Assembly (NCBI RefSeq): GCF_004343075.1
Contig: NZ_SLXP01000015.1
Coordinates: forward strand, 18,857 to 82,856
Length of the DNA stretch: 64,000 nucleotides
Origin: Rhodovulum marinum
Lineage (GTDB): Bacteria > Pseudomonadota > Alphaproteobacteria > Rhodobacterales > Rhodobacteraceae
Direction of reading: 5' to 3'
The position numbers were made by a program, and so were the translations under genes. A model generated the notes under the pieces. It was not told where the DNA came from and did not search any database. It saw nothing but the letters and a program-made list of their open reading frames with translations. This document shows, one piece after another, positions 28,518 to 37,433 of the stretch; the stretch's first letter is position 1; each line of letters starts with the position of its first letter.

Positions 28518-28573
28518 GGCCGGATTCGGTGCGGCCGTCGCGCTGGCCGCCTCAACTTGGTGAGACAGGACAT
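28514..28573 (-). CDS. 19-residue leader ORF coupled to rsfS
   Basis: A strong TAGGAGGACT ribosome binding site precedes ATG at 28573. The frame encodes MSCLTKLRRPARRPHRIRP and ends with TGA overlapping the rsfS ATG (ATGA). The peptide is short and very basic. It is in a different frame from rsfS, so it is not an N-terminal extension. Whether it is translated is inferred from the ribosome binding site and overlap only. Confidence 0.45.
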   Translation of the reverse strand: MSCLTKLRRPARRPHRIRP

Positions 28574-28588
28574 AGTCCTCCTAAGTTG
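28553..28588 (-). promoter_or_regulatory. Nested hairpin around the leader ribosome binding site of rsfS
   Basis: Outer CAACTTGG/CCTAAGTTG (one bulge) and inner AGGAC-ATA-GTCCT pairings enclose the ribosome binding site and ATG of the 19-codon leader ORF. In mRNA this could mask the site and make rsfS expression conditional. The pairing is seen in sequence; the role is inferred. Confidence 0.35.
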
Positions 28589-28674
28589 CGCGCCGTCGAT
28601 GCCACGGCGCCGGGCATGGCGGCAATGTAACATCGGGAAGGTAAAATCTCAATGATCGCCGCATGTCGCAGGCC

Positions 28675-29253
28675 CTAGCGGGCCAGCACGAAGCCGATTT
28701 CGTTGCGCCGGTTCCAGGGCATGGTGAACGGGTCGTCGTAGAACATCAGCCGCGGTTCGCCGGTGATCGCAATGCCGGTCTGGGCGGCATAGGTGCGGAG
28801 GGCCGTTTCAGCCTCGGCCAGCCGTGCCGCGGTGGCGCGGCCCGAGAACCGGCCCACCACCATGCGTTCGGCGGGCAGGCGGCGCAGCGCGACATGGGCG
28901 CTGTCGGGGGCGGGCAGGCTGTCGCGGGTGGCGCCCTCGGGCATGAAGAAACGGATCGTCCAGCCCTTGTCGGTCTCGGTCTGGTCCACCGGCACGGTCA
29001 TCGCGATCTTTCCCCGGGCGGCGTTCTCACCGGTGATGTAGTCGAACAATTCGCCGAAGCCGCGCTGGGCGGCCACGTTCCGCGTGCCCTTGACGGTGAC
29101 CTCGGCCACGGTGCGGGGCGGGTAGCTGCGGATCTCGATCGCGCCGGCGGCGCGGTCGACGGTATAGGGGACCTGCGAATAGCCGCGGTAGGTGTCGGCC
29201 AGCGCCGCGGCGGGCGCGGCGGCGAGGAGAAGGGCGGTCAGAAGGGCGCGCAT
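28675..29253 (-). CDS. SOUL-family heme-binding-like protein, exported
   Basis: 192 residues with a signal peptide (MRALLTALLLAAAPAAALA). The mature part is a SOUL/HEBP domain: AIEIRSYPPRTVAEVTVKG, an IAMTVPVDQTE segment (the family IxMTxPV motif) and the closing FYDDPFTMPWNRRNEIGFVL. SOUL proteins bind tetrapyrroles in some cases; heme binding here is unproven. Divergence from neighbours is small, and it probably has its own promoter between rsfS and the MscS gene. Confidence 0.88.
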   Translation of the reverse strand: MRALLTALLLAAAPAAALADTYRGYSQVPYTVDRAAGAIEIRSYPPRTVAEVTVKGTRNVAAQRGFGELFDYITGENAARGKIAMTVPVDQTETDKGWTIRFFMPEGATRDSLPAPDSAHVALRRLPAERMVVGRFSGRATAARLAEAETALRTYAAQTGIAITGEPRLMFYDDPFTMPWNRRNEIGFVLAR

Positions 29254-29310
29254 GGCGATGTCTCCGTAACGATGCGCGAAAGGTGGGGGCGGGGGAACCT
29301 GCGTGCAAGC

Positions 29311-30639
29311 CTAGTCGGGCAGGGGGCCGGTGTGCATCCGGCTGCAGGGCAGCACGCGGACCTCGCGCTGGGGGAAGGGGATCGAGATGCCGTTGTCGCG
29401 GAACGCGTCCCACAGCGCCAGGTAGACCGCGCCGCGCACATTGGTCAGCCCCTCGGTCGGGTCGGTGATCCAGAACCGCAGGATGTAGTCCACCGAACTG
29501 TCGCCGAAGCCCACGACATGGCAGACCGGCGGGCGCGAGGTCAGCACCCGGCCGACGCCTTTCGCCGCCTCTACCGCGATTTCGCGCACCTTGTGCGGGT
29601 CGTCGCCGTAGGAGGTGCCGAAATAGATATCCAGCCGGACGAACTCGTTCGAATGGGACCAGTTGACCACCTGGCTGGTGATCAGGTCCTCGTTCGGGAT
29701 CAGGTATTCCTTGCCGTCGCGGGTGACGACCGAGACGTAGCGCGCGCCCAGCGCGTTGATCCAGCCGAAGGTGTCGCCCAGGCTGATGACGTCGCCGGGC
29801 TTGATCGACTTGTCCAGCAGGATGATGATGCCCGACACGAGGTTCGAGACGACCTTTTGCAGGCCGAAGCCCAGCCCCACGCCGATGGCGCCGGAGAGGA
29901 ATGCGAGGCCGGTCAGGTCCACCCCCACCGCCTTGAGCCCGATGAACAGCGCCGCGCCGTACAGGGCGACCTGCACGACCTTGACGATCAGCACCTGCAT
30001 CGAGGGCGAGATGTCCTCGTCGGCGCGGATGCGGGCGGCGGACCCGCGCGAGATCATCCGCGCGCCGGTGAACAGCACGCCGGTGACCACCGCGGCCTTG
30101 AGCAGCGTCAGGGCGGACAGGCGTACCTCGCCGAAGGTGACGGCGAGGTTGTCCAGCATCGAGGCGGCCTGGTCGGTCAGGCCCAGGATGTAGAGGGTGA
30201 CGTAGACCCACAGCCCCCAGGACACCAGCCGGCGCAACAGCGGGTTGCGGACGAACCGGGTCGCCAGCCCCACCAGCAGCCACGCGGTGGCCAGCGTCGC
30301 GGCGATGCCGATCAGGTAGCTGCGCGAGGGCCAGGTGATTTCGCGCATCACGAAGGTCAGGGCCCAGGCGGCCAGCACGAACAGGATCAGCCGCATCCGG
30401 CGCATCAGGATCAGCGAGGCGCGCAGCCGCCATTTCGGCCAGCCCTCGCGGCCCCGCAGCCAGTCGTGCAGCCGCGGGCGCAGCATCCGCGCGGCCAGTT
30501 GCACCATCGCGGCCAGTGCCAGAAGGATGCCGATCTGGTACAGCCGCCAGCCCGGCCGGGTCAGGCTGAGCAGGAACAGGCGGGCCTGTTCGGCAAGGGC
30601 CTGCATCTCCTGGAGGATCGGGGTCGGGTCGGTTTCCAT
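29311..30639 (-). CDS. Mechanosensitive ion channel, MscS family
   Basis: 442 residues, inner membrane. Around five hydrophobic segments occur in the first 270 residues; the pore helix is GAIGVGLGFGLQKVVSNLVS, rich in alternating Gly/Ala as in MscS TM3, followed by the beta domain (LDKSIKPGDVISLGDTFGWI and IPNEDLITSQVVNWSHS) and the cytoplasmic vestibule. The start METDPTPIL at 30639 is chosen for the AAGGGAG site just upstream. Protects against osmotic downshock. Confidence 0.9.
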   Translation of the reverse strand: METDPTPILQEMQALAEQARLFLLSLTRPGWRLYQIGILLALAAMVQLAARMLRPRLHDWLRGREGWPKWRLRASLILMRRMRLILFVLAAWALTFVMREITWPSRSYLIGIAATLATAWLLVGLATRFVRNPLLRRLVSWGLWVYVTLYILGLTDQAASMLDNLAVTFGEVRLSALTLLKAAVVTGVLFTGARMISRGSAARIRADEDISPSMQVLIVKVVQVALYGAALFIGLKAVGVDLTGLAFLSGAIGVGLGFGLQKVVSNLVSGIIILLDKSIKPGDVISLGDTFGWINALGARYVSVVTRDGKEYLIPNEDLITSQVVNWSHSNEFVRLDIYFGTSYGDDPHKVREIAVEAAKGVGRVLTSRPPVCHVVGFGDSSVDYILRFWITDPTEGLTNVRGAVYLALWDAFRDNGISIPFPQREVRVLPCSRMHTGPLPD

Positions 30640-30744
30640 CGCGCTCCCTTCGTGGCGGAAGCCTGCGCGCAGATGCGAAACGATACAAGCCCCGGGCGCA
30701 TGGCGTGGCTTGATGGAATCCCCGTCCGGCGTTATGTGACCGCC

Positions 30745-30831
30745 ATGAAACGCGTCTTCGACATGGACGACCGTGCGCGCCTGCCCTGGCGGTTCTTCGG
30801 CGCGGCGCATTCGGTGCTGGCCCGCCTATGA
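30745..30831 (+). CDS. Possible 28-residue small ORF upstream of leuC
   Basis: Encodes [20 protein letters not shown] and eight further residues ending VLARL, stopping 55 bp before leuC. Nearly all third codon positions are G or C, as in neighbouring genes, which favours coding, but no ribosome binding site is visible. It is not leucine-rich, so it is not an obvious attenuation leader peptide. Confidence 0.35.
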   Translation: MKRVFDMDDRARLPWRFFGAAHSVLARL

Positions 30832-30886
30832 GGCGGATCGCCCCGACGTTTTCCCCATTTTCAGACGACAAGCCGCGGAGAGTTCC

Positions 30887-32293
30887 ATGACCGGCAAGAC
30901 CCTTTACGACAAGATCTGGGATGCCCACCTGGTCGACCAGGCCGAGGACGGCACCTGCCTTTTGTATATCGACCGCCACCTGGTGCACGAGGTGACCAGC
31001 CCGCAAGCCTTTGAAGGGCTGCGGATGTCGGGGCGCAAGGTGCATTCCCCCGACAAGACCATCGCCGTGCCCGACCACAACGTGCCCACCACCGAGGGGC
31101 GCGAGAACGTGGCGAACATGACCGAGGAATCGCGCATCCAGGTTCAGGCGCTGGACAAGAACGCCCGCGATTTCGGGATTCACTATTACCCGGTGTCGGA
31201 TGTGCGCCAGGGCATCGTGCATATCGTCGGCCCCGAACAGGGCTGGACCCTGCCGGGCATGACCGTGGTCTGCGGCGACAGCCACACGGCCACGCATGGG
31301 GCGTTCGGCGCACTGGCGCACGGGATCGGGACCAGCGAGGTAGAGCATGTGCTGGCCACCCAGACCCTGATCCAGAAGAAATCGAAGAACATGAAGGTCG
31401 AGATCACCGGCAAGCTGGCCCCCGGCGTCACGGCCAAGGACATCACGCTGGCGGTGATCGGCAAGACCGGCACCGCGGGCGGCACGGGTTACGTGATCGA
31501 GTATTGCGGCGAGGCGATCCGCGATCTGTCCATGGAAGGCCGGATGACCGTCTGCAACATGGCGATCGAGGGCGGCGCGCGCGCGGGCCTGATCGCGCCG
31601 GATGAAAAGACGTTCGAGTACGTCAAGGGCCGGCCCCACGCGCCGAAGGGTGCCCAGTGGGAAGCGGCGCTGGCGTGGTGGAAGACGCTGTATTCCGATG
31701 ACGATGCCCATTGGGACAAGGTCGTGACGATCGCGGCCGAGGATATCGCGCCCGTGGTGACCTGGGGCACCTCGCCCGAGGACGTGCTGCCGATCACCGG
31801 CACCGTCCCCGCGCCCGAGGATTTCGCCGGCGGCAAGGTCGACGCCGCGCGCCGGTCGCTGGACTACATGGGTCTGGAACCGGGCATGGCCCTGACCGAC
31901 ATCAAGGTGGACGCGGTGTTCATCGGGTCCTGCACCAATGGCCGGATCGAGGATCTGCGCGCCGCGGCCGCGATCCTGAAGGGCAAGAAACTGGCGCCGG
32001 GCGTGCGCGGCATGGTGGTGCCGGGGTCCGGCCTGGTGCGGGCGCAGGCCGAGGAAGAGGGGCTGGACGTCATCTTCAAGGAGGCGGGTTTCGAATGGCG
32101 GCTTGCGGGCTGTTCGATGTGCTTGGGCATGAACCCCGACCAGCTGGCCCCCGGCGAGCGCTGCGCGGCGACCTCGAATCGCAACTTCGAGGGCCGCATG
32201 GGCCGCGGCGGGCGCACCCACCTGATGAGCCCGGTGATGGCCGCGGCGGCCGCGGTCACGGGGCACCTGACGGATGTGCGCGAGCTGACCTGA
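30887..32293 (+). CDS. leuC: 3-isopropylmalate dehydratase large subunit LeuC
   Basis: 468 residues, aconitase superfamily. With LeuD isomerises 2- to 3-isopropylmalate in leucine synthesis. The [4Fe-4S] ligands are Cys349 ([14 protein letters not shown]), Cys409 and Cys412 ([11 protein letters not shown]). The start at 30887 has CGGAGAG upstream. leuD is not adjacent but 2.3 kb downstream, after a strong terminator-like hairpin and two VPLPA-CTERM genes. Confidence 0.96.
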   Translation: MTGKTLYDKIWDAHLVDQAEDGTCLLYIDRHLVHEVTSPQAFEGLRMSGRKVHSPDKTIAVPDHNVPTTEGRENVANMTEESRIQVQALDKNARDFGIHYYPVSDVRQGIVHIVGPEQGWTLPGMTVVCGDSHTATHGAFGALAHGIGTSEVEHVLATQTLIQKKSKNMKVEITGKLAPGVTAKDITLAVIGKTGTAGGTGYVIEYCGEAIRDLSMEGRMTVCNMAIEGGARAGLIAPDEKTFEYVKGRPHAPKGAQWEAALAWWKTLYSDDDAHWDKVVTIAAEDIAPVVTWGTSPEDVLPITGTVPAPEDFAGGKVDAARRSLDYMGLEPGMALTDIKVDAVFIGSCTNGRIEDLRAAAAILKGKKLAPGVRGMVVPGSGLVRAQAEEEGLDVIFKEAGFEWRLAGCSMCLGMNPDQLAPGERCAATSNRNFEGRMGRGGRTHLMSPVMAAAAAVTGHLTDVRELT

Positions 32294-32337
32294 GGGGCGT
32301 CGCCAGCCCCCTTCATTGAACGTATTGGCCTGCGGTC

Positions 32338-32373
32338 CCGGGGCCGACATCGTCGCGACGGTGTCGGCCCCGG
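32338..32373 (+). terminator. Terminator-like hairpin after leuC
   Basis: Perfect 12-bp arms CCGGGGCCGACA/TGTCGGCCCCGG with an inner CGTCGCGACG palindrome as loop, followed by a modest pyrimidine stretch (GCTTTCTT). It should uncouple leuC from the downstream genes. Confidence 0.6.
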
Positions 32374-32544
32374 TACCGCTGCTTTCTTGGCGCGACTTCG
32401 GCGGGCTATCCGAAAGGATATGCGCCGCCGAAATAGTTGAATTCCAGTAACGATCTGTTAACCTGTCGACAGACGGCGTTCGATTTCCAATCGCCATCTG
32501 TATGTATGCCATTTGTGTATGGTCTAATTTTTGGGGGAAGTACT

Positions 32545-33405
32545 ATGAACAAGATCAAGGGGTTTGCCGCTGCGTTGGTGGTGTCCAGCGCTGCAGTTAC
32601 GGCAAATGCCGCGCCCGTGGACGTGGACATCATGTTCGTCATCGACCAGAGCGGGTCGATGAGCAACGAGTTCAGCACGCTTTCGGCGAATATCTCGACC
32701 TTCGTGAACGGCCTTGCCGGCAGCGCGGATGTCAGTTCGGTCGGCATCGGCCTTGTCACCTACGAAGAGGCGTCGCTGGGCGTCGGCAACGCGGGCTGCT
32801 CGAGCGATCCGAACGAGCCCTGCCTGCGCCTGTGGAACCCGATTTCGACGTCGGCGGACCTGACCTCGCTGCAGTCCTCGCTCAGCACCGCGGCGGCCAA
32901 CGTGTTCGGTGGCACCGAGGACACGGCGCATGCGATCGGCTCGGTTCTGCCGGGCGGTGCGCTGTTCCAAGCGGCCGGGTGGCGCAACAACACGGTGAAG
33001 TCGGTCGTCACGATCACCGACGAATCCGGCAACAACCTGAGTTCGTACAGCTATGGCGGCCTGACGGGTTATGCGGCCATCGGCAAGCAGCTGGACGATG
33101 CGCAGTACCTGAACAACATCATCACCAACACCGGCCTGTTCGGCACGTTCGAGCCGGCGTCGCGCCCGTTCGACGCGGACCCGGCGGTCTACCAGGCGCT
33201 GTTCGACCTGAACCAGTTCACGGGGTCGAATGCCGATCCCGCGGCCTTCCTGACGCAGTTCGCGGCGGCCAAGCTGGGTGAAATCACGACCGGCGGCACG
33301 ACCACCGGCGGCAGCAACGTGGTTCCGCTTCCGGCGGCTGGCTGGCTGCTTCTGGCCGGTCTGGGCGGTATGGGCGTCGTGGGGCGTCGCCGCAAGACGG
33401 CCTGA
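32545..33405 (+). CDS. VWA-domain protein with VPLPA-CTERM sorting signal
   Basis: 286 residues, exported. Signal peptide (FAAALVVSSAAVTANA), then a von Willebrand A domain beginning VDVDIMFVIDQSGSMSNEFS with the complete MIDAS start (Asp34, Ser36, Ser38), and a C-terminal VPLPAAGWLLLAGLGGMGVV plus basic tail GRRRKTA, the VPLPA-CTERM signal handled by an exosortase. The likely fate is surface display or secretion with adhesion or matrix binding. GGGGGAAG lies 6 bp before the ATG; the gene has an AT-richer upstream region than its neighbours. No exosortase gene is in the window. Confidence 0.88.
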   Translation: MNKIKGFAAALVVSSAAVTANAAPVDVDIMFVIDQSGSMSNEFSTLSANISTFVNGLAGSADVSSVGIGLVTYEEASLGVGNAGCSSDPNEPCLRLWNPISTSADLTSLQSSLSTAAANVFGGTEDTAHAIGSVLPGGALFQAAGWRNNTVKSVVTITDESGNNLSSYSYGGLTGYAAIGKQLDDAQYLNNIITNTGLFGTFEPASRPFDADPAVYQALFDLNQFTGSNADPAAFLTQFAAAKLGEITTGGTTTGGSNVVPLPAAGWLLLAGLGGMGVVGRRRKTA

Positions 33406-33445
33406 TCCGTCAACGCGGGTCATCACCGCTAGATACTTGTCAGGG

Positions 33446-33480
33446 ATGCCCGGCCGTCATGACGGCCGGGCATTCGCCTT
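33446..33480 (+). terminator. Terminator with perfect 14-bp arms
   Basis: ATGCCCGGCCGTCA/TGACGGCCGGGCAT is a perfect palindrome (33446-33473) followed by TCGCCTTTT. It ends the VWA-VPLPA transcription unit. Confidence 0.7.
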
Positions 33481-33699
33481 TTGATGCACCGCCCAAGGGC
33501 CCGACCGTTTGGTTTCATTGGGGAAAGGGGCGCAGGTGCACGCGCCCTGTCTTGCGGCGATCTGTCGGGCCCCTGGTTTATTACGATTTCCGCAACCGAA
33601 AAGCGTGCCTATCCGATTTCCCGAAAACGTGGTACTGTACCGGAATTGAACGAGTGCCCTGGTGAGTCACAGACAACCGTTGTGAGGAGGGGACGGAAA

Positions 33700-34422
33700 A
33701 TGATGTCGAAATTCAAGGCGGCGACGGCCGCGGCGGCCATCACGGCAGCCGCCTTTGTCGCGCAGGGCGCGAGTGCCGCAAGCTTCTACGTGGACAACGT
33801 GGTTGGAACCTGGACGAATGTGCAACCGGGTAGCGCCACGAACCTGAACAATGTCTCGGGGGATCCCGCAACGCTGTCCTGGGGCAACCCGGCGGCGGGT
33901 GCGACCGGACAAAGCCAGTATATTTTCAACGCGAATTCGCCGTCCGGTCCGTGGGCGGAAGGCGCGCTGATCGATTTCGGCCAGTTCACGCACAACAACC
34001 AGCCGATCACCGGAACCTCGATCACCTCGGCGGACCTGGAATTCGCCTTCCAGGTGGATGACGTGGCGCCGATCACGGCCAGTTCGCCCCTGGCCGGGCT
34101 GACGCTGTCGTTCACGCATAACGAGACGCCGAATGTCGGCGGCGGCAATTGCTGCAACGACGAGGTGACGGCCACGATCAGTTCCGGCGGCGGTTCGTTC
34201 ACGCTGGGCAGTCTGGTGTACACCTTCAGCGTGCTCGGCTTCAGCCAGGATGGGGGCAGCAGTTTCGTCAGTTCGTTCTCCACGGTGGAGGGCCAGCCGA
34301 ACACCGCGAACCTTTACGGCAAGTATTCGGTCGCGCCGGTGCCGCTTCCGGCGGCGGCGTGGATGCTGATTGCCGGCCTTGGCGGGCTGGGCGTGATGGC
34401 GCGGCGTCGCAAGGCGGGCTGA
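33700..34422 (+). CDS. VPLPA-CTERM protein, THxN-like
   Basis: 240 residues, exported. Signal peptide ([17 protein letters not shown]), a beta-rich Asn/Ser/Gly-rich mature part and a C-terminal [20 protein letters not shown] followed by ARRRKAG. The repeated FTHNN and FTHNE motifs (in [11 protein letters not shown] and [10 protein letters not shown]) resemble the THxN family of PEP-CTERM proteins. GAGGAGGGG is 8 bp before the first of two adjacent ATGs. It probably belongs to the same exosortase-anchored surface set as its neighbour. Function unknown. Confidence 0.85.
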   Translation: MMSKFKAATAAAAITAAAFVAQGASAASFYVDNVVGTWTNVQPGSATNLNNVSGDPATLSWGNPAAGATGQSQYIFNANSPSGPWAEGALIDFGQFTHNNQPITGTSITSADLEFAFQVDDVAPITASSPLAGLTLSFTHNETPNVGGGNCCNDEVTATISSGGGSFTLGSLVYTFSVLGFSQDGGSSFVSSFSTVEGQPNTANLYGKYSVAPVPLPAAAWMLIAGLGGLGVMARRRKAG

Positions 34423-34449
34423 CCCCGCCGCGGACGGACCAGGACCTGG

Positions 34450-34471
34450 CGGGCGGCCCACGGGCCGCCCG
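34450..34471 (+). terminator. Hairpin after the THxN-like gene
   Basis: CGGGCGGCC/GGCCGCCCG arms with a 4-base loop, 28 bp after the stop codon and before leuD; no long T tract. Confidence 0.5.
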
Positions 34472-34553
34472 TACCCGTTCCGGGGCTGGTGTTTTTCGCG
34501 GCGATGGGGCAGAACGCGATCAACATAGGGACTGTCGCACGAAGGGTTGCCAG

Positions 34554-35159
34554 ATGGAAAAGTTCACCAAGCTGACCGGGATCGCCGCGCCGCTGCCGCT
34601 GGTCAATGTCGATACCGACATGATCATCCCGAAACAGTTCCTCAAGACGATCAAGCGCGAGGGGCTGGGCGTGAACCTGTTCGACGAGATGCGCTATGAT
34701 CAGGACGGCAACGAGAACCCCGATTTCGTGCTGAACCAGCCGGCCTGGCGCGAGGCGGAAATCCTGGTGGCGGGCGACAATTTCGGCTGTGGCTCGTCGC
34801 GCGAACATGCGCCCTGGGCGATCAAGGATTTCGGCATCCGCTGCGTGATCGCGCCCAGCTTTGCCGACATCTTCTTCAACAACTGTTTCAAGAACGGCAT
34901 CCTGCCGATCGTGCTGCCGCAGGAGCAGGTCGACATCCTGATGAAGGATGCCGAGAAGGGCGCGAACGCGCGGATGACGGTGGACCTGGAAAACCAGGTC
35001 ATCACCACGTCGGACGGCGAAGAGATCGCCTTTAACGTCGATCCGTTCCGCAAGCATTGCCTGCTGGAAGGTCTGGACGATATCGGGCTGACGCTGGAAA
35101 AGGCCCCCGCGATCGCAGATTACGAGTCGCGCATGGCGCAGACCCGTCCCTGGATCTGA
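34554..35159 (+). CDS. leuD: 3-isopropylmalate dehydratase small subunit LeuD
   Basis: 201 residues, the swivel subunit partnering LeuC. Family motifs [31 protein letters not shown] and [17 protein letters not shown] are intact. The ATG at 34554 gives the canonical N-terminus; the longer frame upstream runs through the THxN-like gene and is spurious. A rho-independent terminator follows directly. Confidence 0.95.
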   Translation: MEKFTKLTGIAAPLPLVNVDTDMIIPKQFLKTIKREGLGVNLFDEMRYDQDGNENPDFVLNQPAWREAEILVAGDNFGCGSSREHAPWAIKDFGIRCVIAPSFADIFFNNCFKNGILPIVLPQEQVDILMKDAEKGANARMTVDLENQVITTSDGEEIAFNVDPFRKHCLLEGLDDIGLTLEKAPAIADYESRMAQTRPWI

Positions 35160-35209
35160 TCGGGCGGGGCTCGCTTTAGCGTCGGGTTTCTGAAAAACCG
35201 CAACATGTT

Positions 35210-35237
35210 GGGCCGTCCTTCGGGGCGGCCCTTTTTT
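35210..35237 (+). terminator. Rho-independent terminator after leuD
   Basis: GGGCCGTCC-TTCG-GGGCGGCCC (one G-U pair) followed by six T residues: a UUCG-type tetraloop terminator. Confidence 0.92.
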
Positions 35238-35440
35238 GTACCTCGAATGATGCATTGTCGCGACAGTTCTTTCACGAAAATGCCCCAATTGAATCGTTAA
35301 GGTTAACAATGTCTTGTCAGACGAAACGCATCTGGTCAGAAATGGGGCGAAGATATGGCGGGCCGCCGGAATGAGCGGAAAGTCACCGTAAAAGAGGCGC
35401 GGATCTTTACCGCGCCCACACGATGCGAGGGGCAGGGGCA

Positions 35441-36277
35441 GTGATCGCGCGAGTAACCGGCGCCATGGTGCGCGCATGTCTAGTGGTGTTGATGATATCG
35501 ACGCCATCGTTGCTGTTGCCCGATGTGCCGGGAGACGTGACCCAGATCGTCGTGCTGCTGTGCATCTTCGCCGCCGGGCTGACCATCTTCGAATATTCCG
35601 CAACCTATCCGGGCCTTGTCGAGTTCCGCCACGCGCCGCCGTTCAACCGGATCCGGTTCGCGGCGATGTTCCTGACGGTGCTGGTTCTGACACTGATCTG
35701 CCGGGGCGAGTTGCGGCCCACCGCGCTGACCGAGTTCGCCCAGGCCGTGGGCGCGGTGATCGCGGAGGCGATCGACTTTCCCTACAGCCCGGTTCGGCTG
35801 TTCTCGCTGCTGCTGCCGCCCGATGCCGAACCCTGGCTGATCAAGCTGGTGTCCAGCGCCGCGGGCATGGCCTATCTGATCTCGCTGCTGGCGCTTGCGG
35901 TGTTCACGCTGATGACGCGGGTGAACAACTGGCCCTTTCGGAACGGCACGTTCAACGTCTGGGTCAACCTGCCCACCTTCGACCCGACGGCCGGCGGCGA
36001 CGTGGTGGAACGGCTGTCGCGCGACGCGCGGTTCAACGTGGCGCTGGGCTTTGTGCTGCCTTTCCTGATACCTGTCATCATCAAGGCGTCGACGACGCTG
36101 TTCGATCCGTTCTCGCTGGAGCATCCGCAAACCCTGATCTGGACGGTCTCTGCATGGGCCCTGCTTCCCGCCAGCCTTTTCATGCGCGGCATCGCGATCG
36201 GCCGCGTCGCCGAGATGATCCGCGAACAACGCCGCCGCGCCGAGCCGGACGAAGAACCGGGTCTTTTGGCGGCCTGA
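35441..36277 (+). CDS. Conserved multi-pass membrane protein
   Basis: 278 residues with about six hydrophobic segments (for example ACLVVLMISTPSLLLPDV, TQIVVLLCIFAAGLTIFEY, MAYLISLLALAVFTLM, VALGFVLPFLIPVIIKAS) and a basic, then acidic C-terminal tail. No recognised domain. The GTG at 35441 is chosen because GAGGGG lies 8 bp upstream; the ATG at 35423 has none. It ends by overlapping the probable start of the following secreted phosphatase-like gene, so the two are likely coupled. Confidence 0.75.
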   Translation: MIARVTGAMVRACLVVLMISTPSLLLPDVPGDVTQIVVLLCIFAAGLTIFEYSATYPGLVEFRHAPPFNRIRFAAMFLTVLVLTLICRGELRPTALTEFAQAVGAVIAEAIDFPYSPVRLFSLLLPPDAEPWLIKLVSSAAGMAYLISLLALAVFTLMTRVNNWPFRNGTFNVWVNLPTFDPTAGGDVVERLSRDARFNVALGFVLPFLIPVIIKASTTLFDPFSLEHPQTLIWTVSAWALLPASLFMRGIAIGRVAEMIREQRRRAEPDEEPGLLAA

Positions 36278-37374
36278 TCGCGCTGCTGCTGGCGCTGGCC
36301 GCGGGGGCGGCGGCGGCGACAGAGCTGCGGGTGGCCACCTATAACGCCGAGCTGTCGCGCAAGGGGCCGGGGCTATTGCTGGCCGATATCGCGGGCGGCG
36401 AGGATGCGCAGGTCGCCGCGGTGGTCGAGGTGATCGCCGCCGCCCGGCCCGATATCCTGCTGTTGCAGGGGGTGGATTACGACATGGGCGGGCTGGCCAT
36501 GGCGGCGCTGGCCGACCGGTTGCGGGCGCGCGACCTGGATTACCCGCATCTTTTCGCGCTGAAGCCGAATACCGGGCTGCGCACCGGCCTGGACCTGGAC
36601 GGCGACGGGCGGACGGGCGGGCCGCGCGACGCGCAGGGGTTCGGCTATTTCCCCGGGCAGGACGGCATGGCGGTGCTGTCGCGTTACCCGGTGGTGGGGG
36701 GCGCGGCGCGCGATTTCTCGGCCCTGTTATGGGCCGATCTGCCGGGCGCGACGCTGCCGGCGGTGGACGGGCGCCCCTTCCCCTCGGCCGAGGCGCAGGC
36801 GGTGCAGCGGCTGTCGACCACCGGGCATTGGGTGGTGCCGGTGCAGGTGGGCGAGGTGGTGATCCGGCTGCTGGCCTTTCACGCGACGCCGCCGGTGTTC
36901 GACGGGCCGGAGGATCGCAACGGGCTGCGGAACCGGGACGAGCTGCGGTTGTGGTCGCTGTATCTCGACGGGGCGCTGCCGGGGGTGCCGGCCCCCGACG
37001 GCCCGTTCGTGGTGCTGGGCGATGCCAACCTGGACCCTGCCGACGGTGATGGGCGCAGCGCGGCGATGGCGGCGTTCCTGGCCGACCCGCGCCTGACCGA
37101 CCCCGCACCGCGATCGGCGGGCGGCGTGGTGGCGGCCGAAACCCAGGGCGGGGCCAACGCCACCCAGCGCGGCGACCCGGGGCTGGATACCGCCGACTGG
37201 GACGACGCCGAACCGGGCGATCCCGGCAACCTGCGGGTGGATTACGTGCTGCCCTCGGCGGGGCTGCGCGTCACCGGCGCGGGGGTCCTTTGGCCCGCCG
37301 AGGGGCCGCTGGCCGACACCGTCGCGGCGGCCTCGCGCCATCGGCTTGTGTGGGTCGACCTCCGGCTGCCTTGA
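36274..37374 (+). CDS. Endonuclease/exonuclease/phosphatase family protein, probably exported
   Basis: About 366 residues. After a hydrophobic N-terminus ([17 protein letters not shown], a likely signal peptide) the EEP fold begins [14 protein letters not shown] and shows [22 protein letters not shown] and the C-terminal LRVDYVLPS with [13 protein letters not shown], the usual acidic and His positions. Such proteins cleave nucleic acids or phosphate esters. No ATG, GTG or TTG lies in frame near the signal peptide; CTG at 36274, overlapping the upstream TGA, is the best-placed start. Confidence 0.8.
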   Translation: MIALLLALAAGAAAATELRVATYNAELSRKGPGLLLADIAGGEDAQVAAVVEVIAAARPDILLLQGVDYDMGGLAMAALADRLRARDLDYPHLFALKPNTGLRTGLDLDGDGRTGGPRDAQGFGYFPGQDGMAVLSRYPVVGGAARDFSALLWADLPGATLPAVDGRPFPSAEAQAVQRLSTTGHWVVPVQVGEVVIRLLAFHATPPVFDGPEDRNGLRNRDELRLWSLYLDGALPGVPAPDGPFVVLGDANLDPADGDGRSAAMAAFLADPRLTDPAPRSAGGVVAAETQGGANATQRGDPGLDTADWDDAEPGDPGNLRVDYVLPSAGLRVTGAGVLWPAEGPLADTVAAASRHRLVWVDLRLP

Positions 37375-37433
37375 CCCGGACGGGGCCAGCGGCTAGGCCC
37401 CATGCCGACCCTTCAGGACAAGGACCGCCCGAC

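Noticed and set aside
28663..30831. 722-codon plus-strand frame opposite the SOUL and MscS genes
   Set aside because: Asp/Gln/His-rich shadow; only its last 28 codons, after the MscS start, might be a separate small ORF.
30745..30831. Leucine attenuation peptide for leuC
   Set aside because: Only three of 28 residues are Leu, without a Leu run, and no competing terminator stem is evident before leuC.
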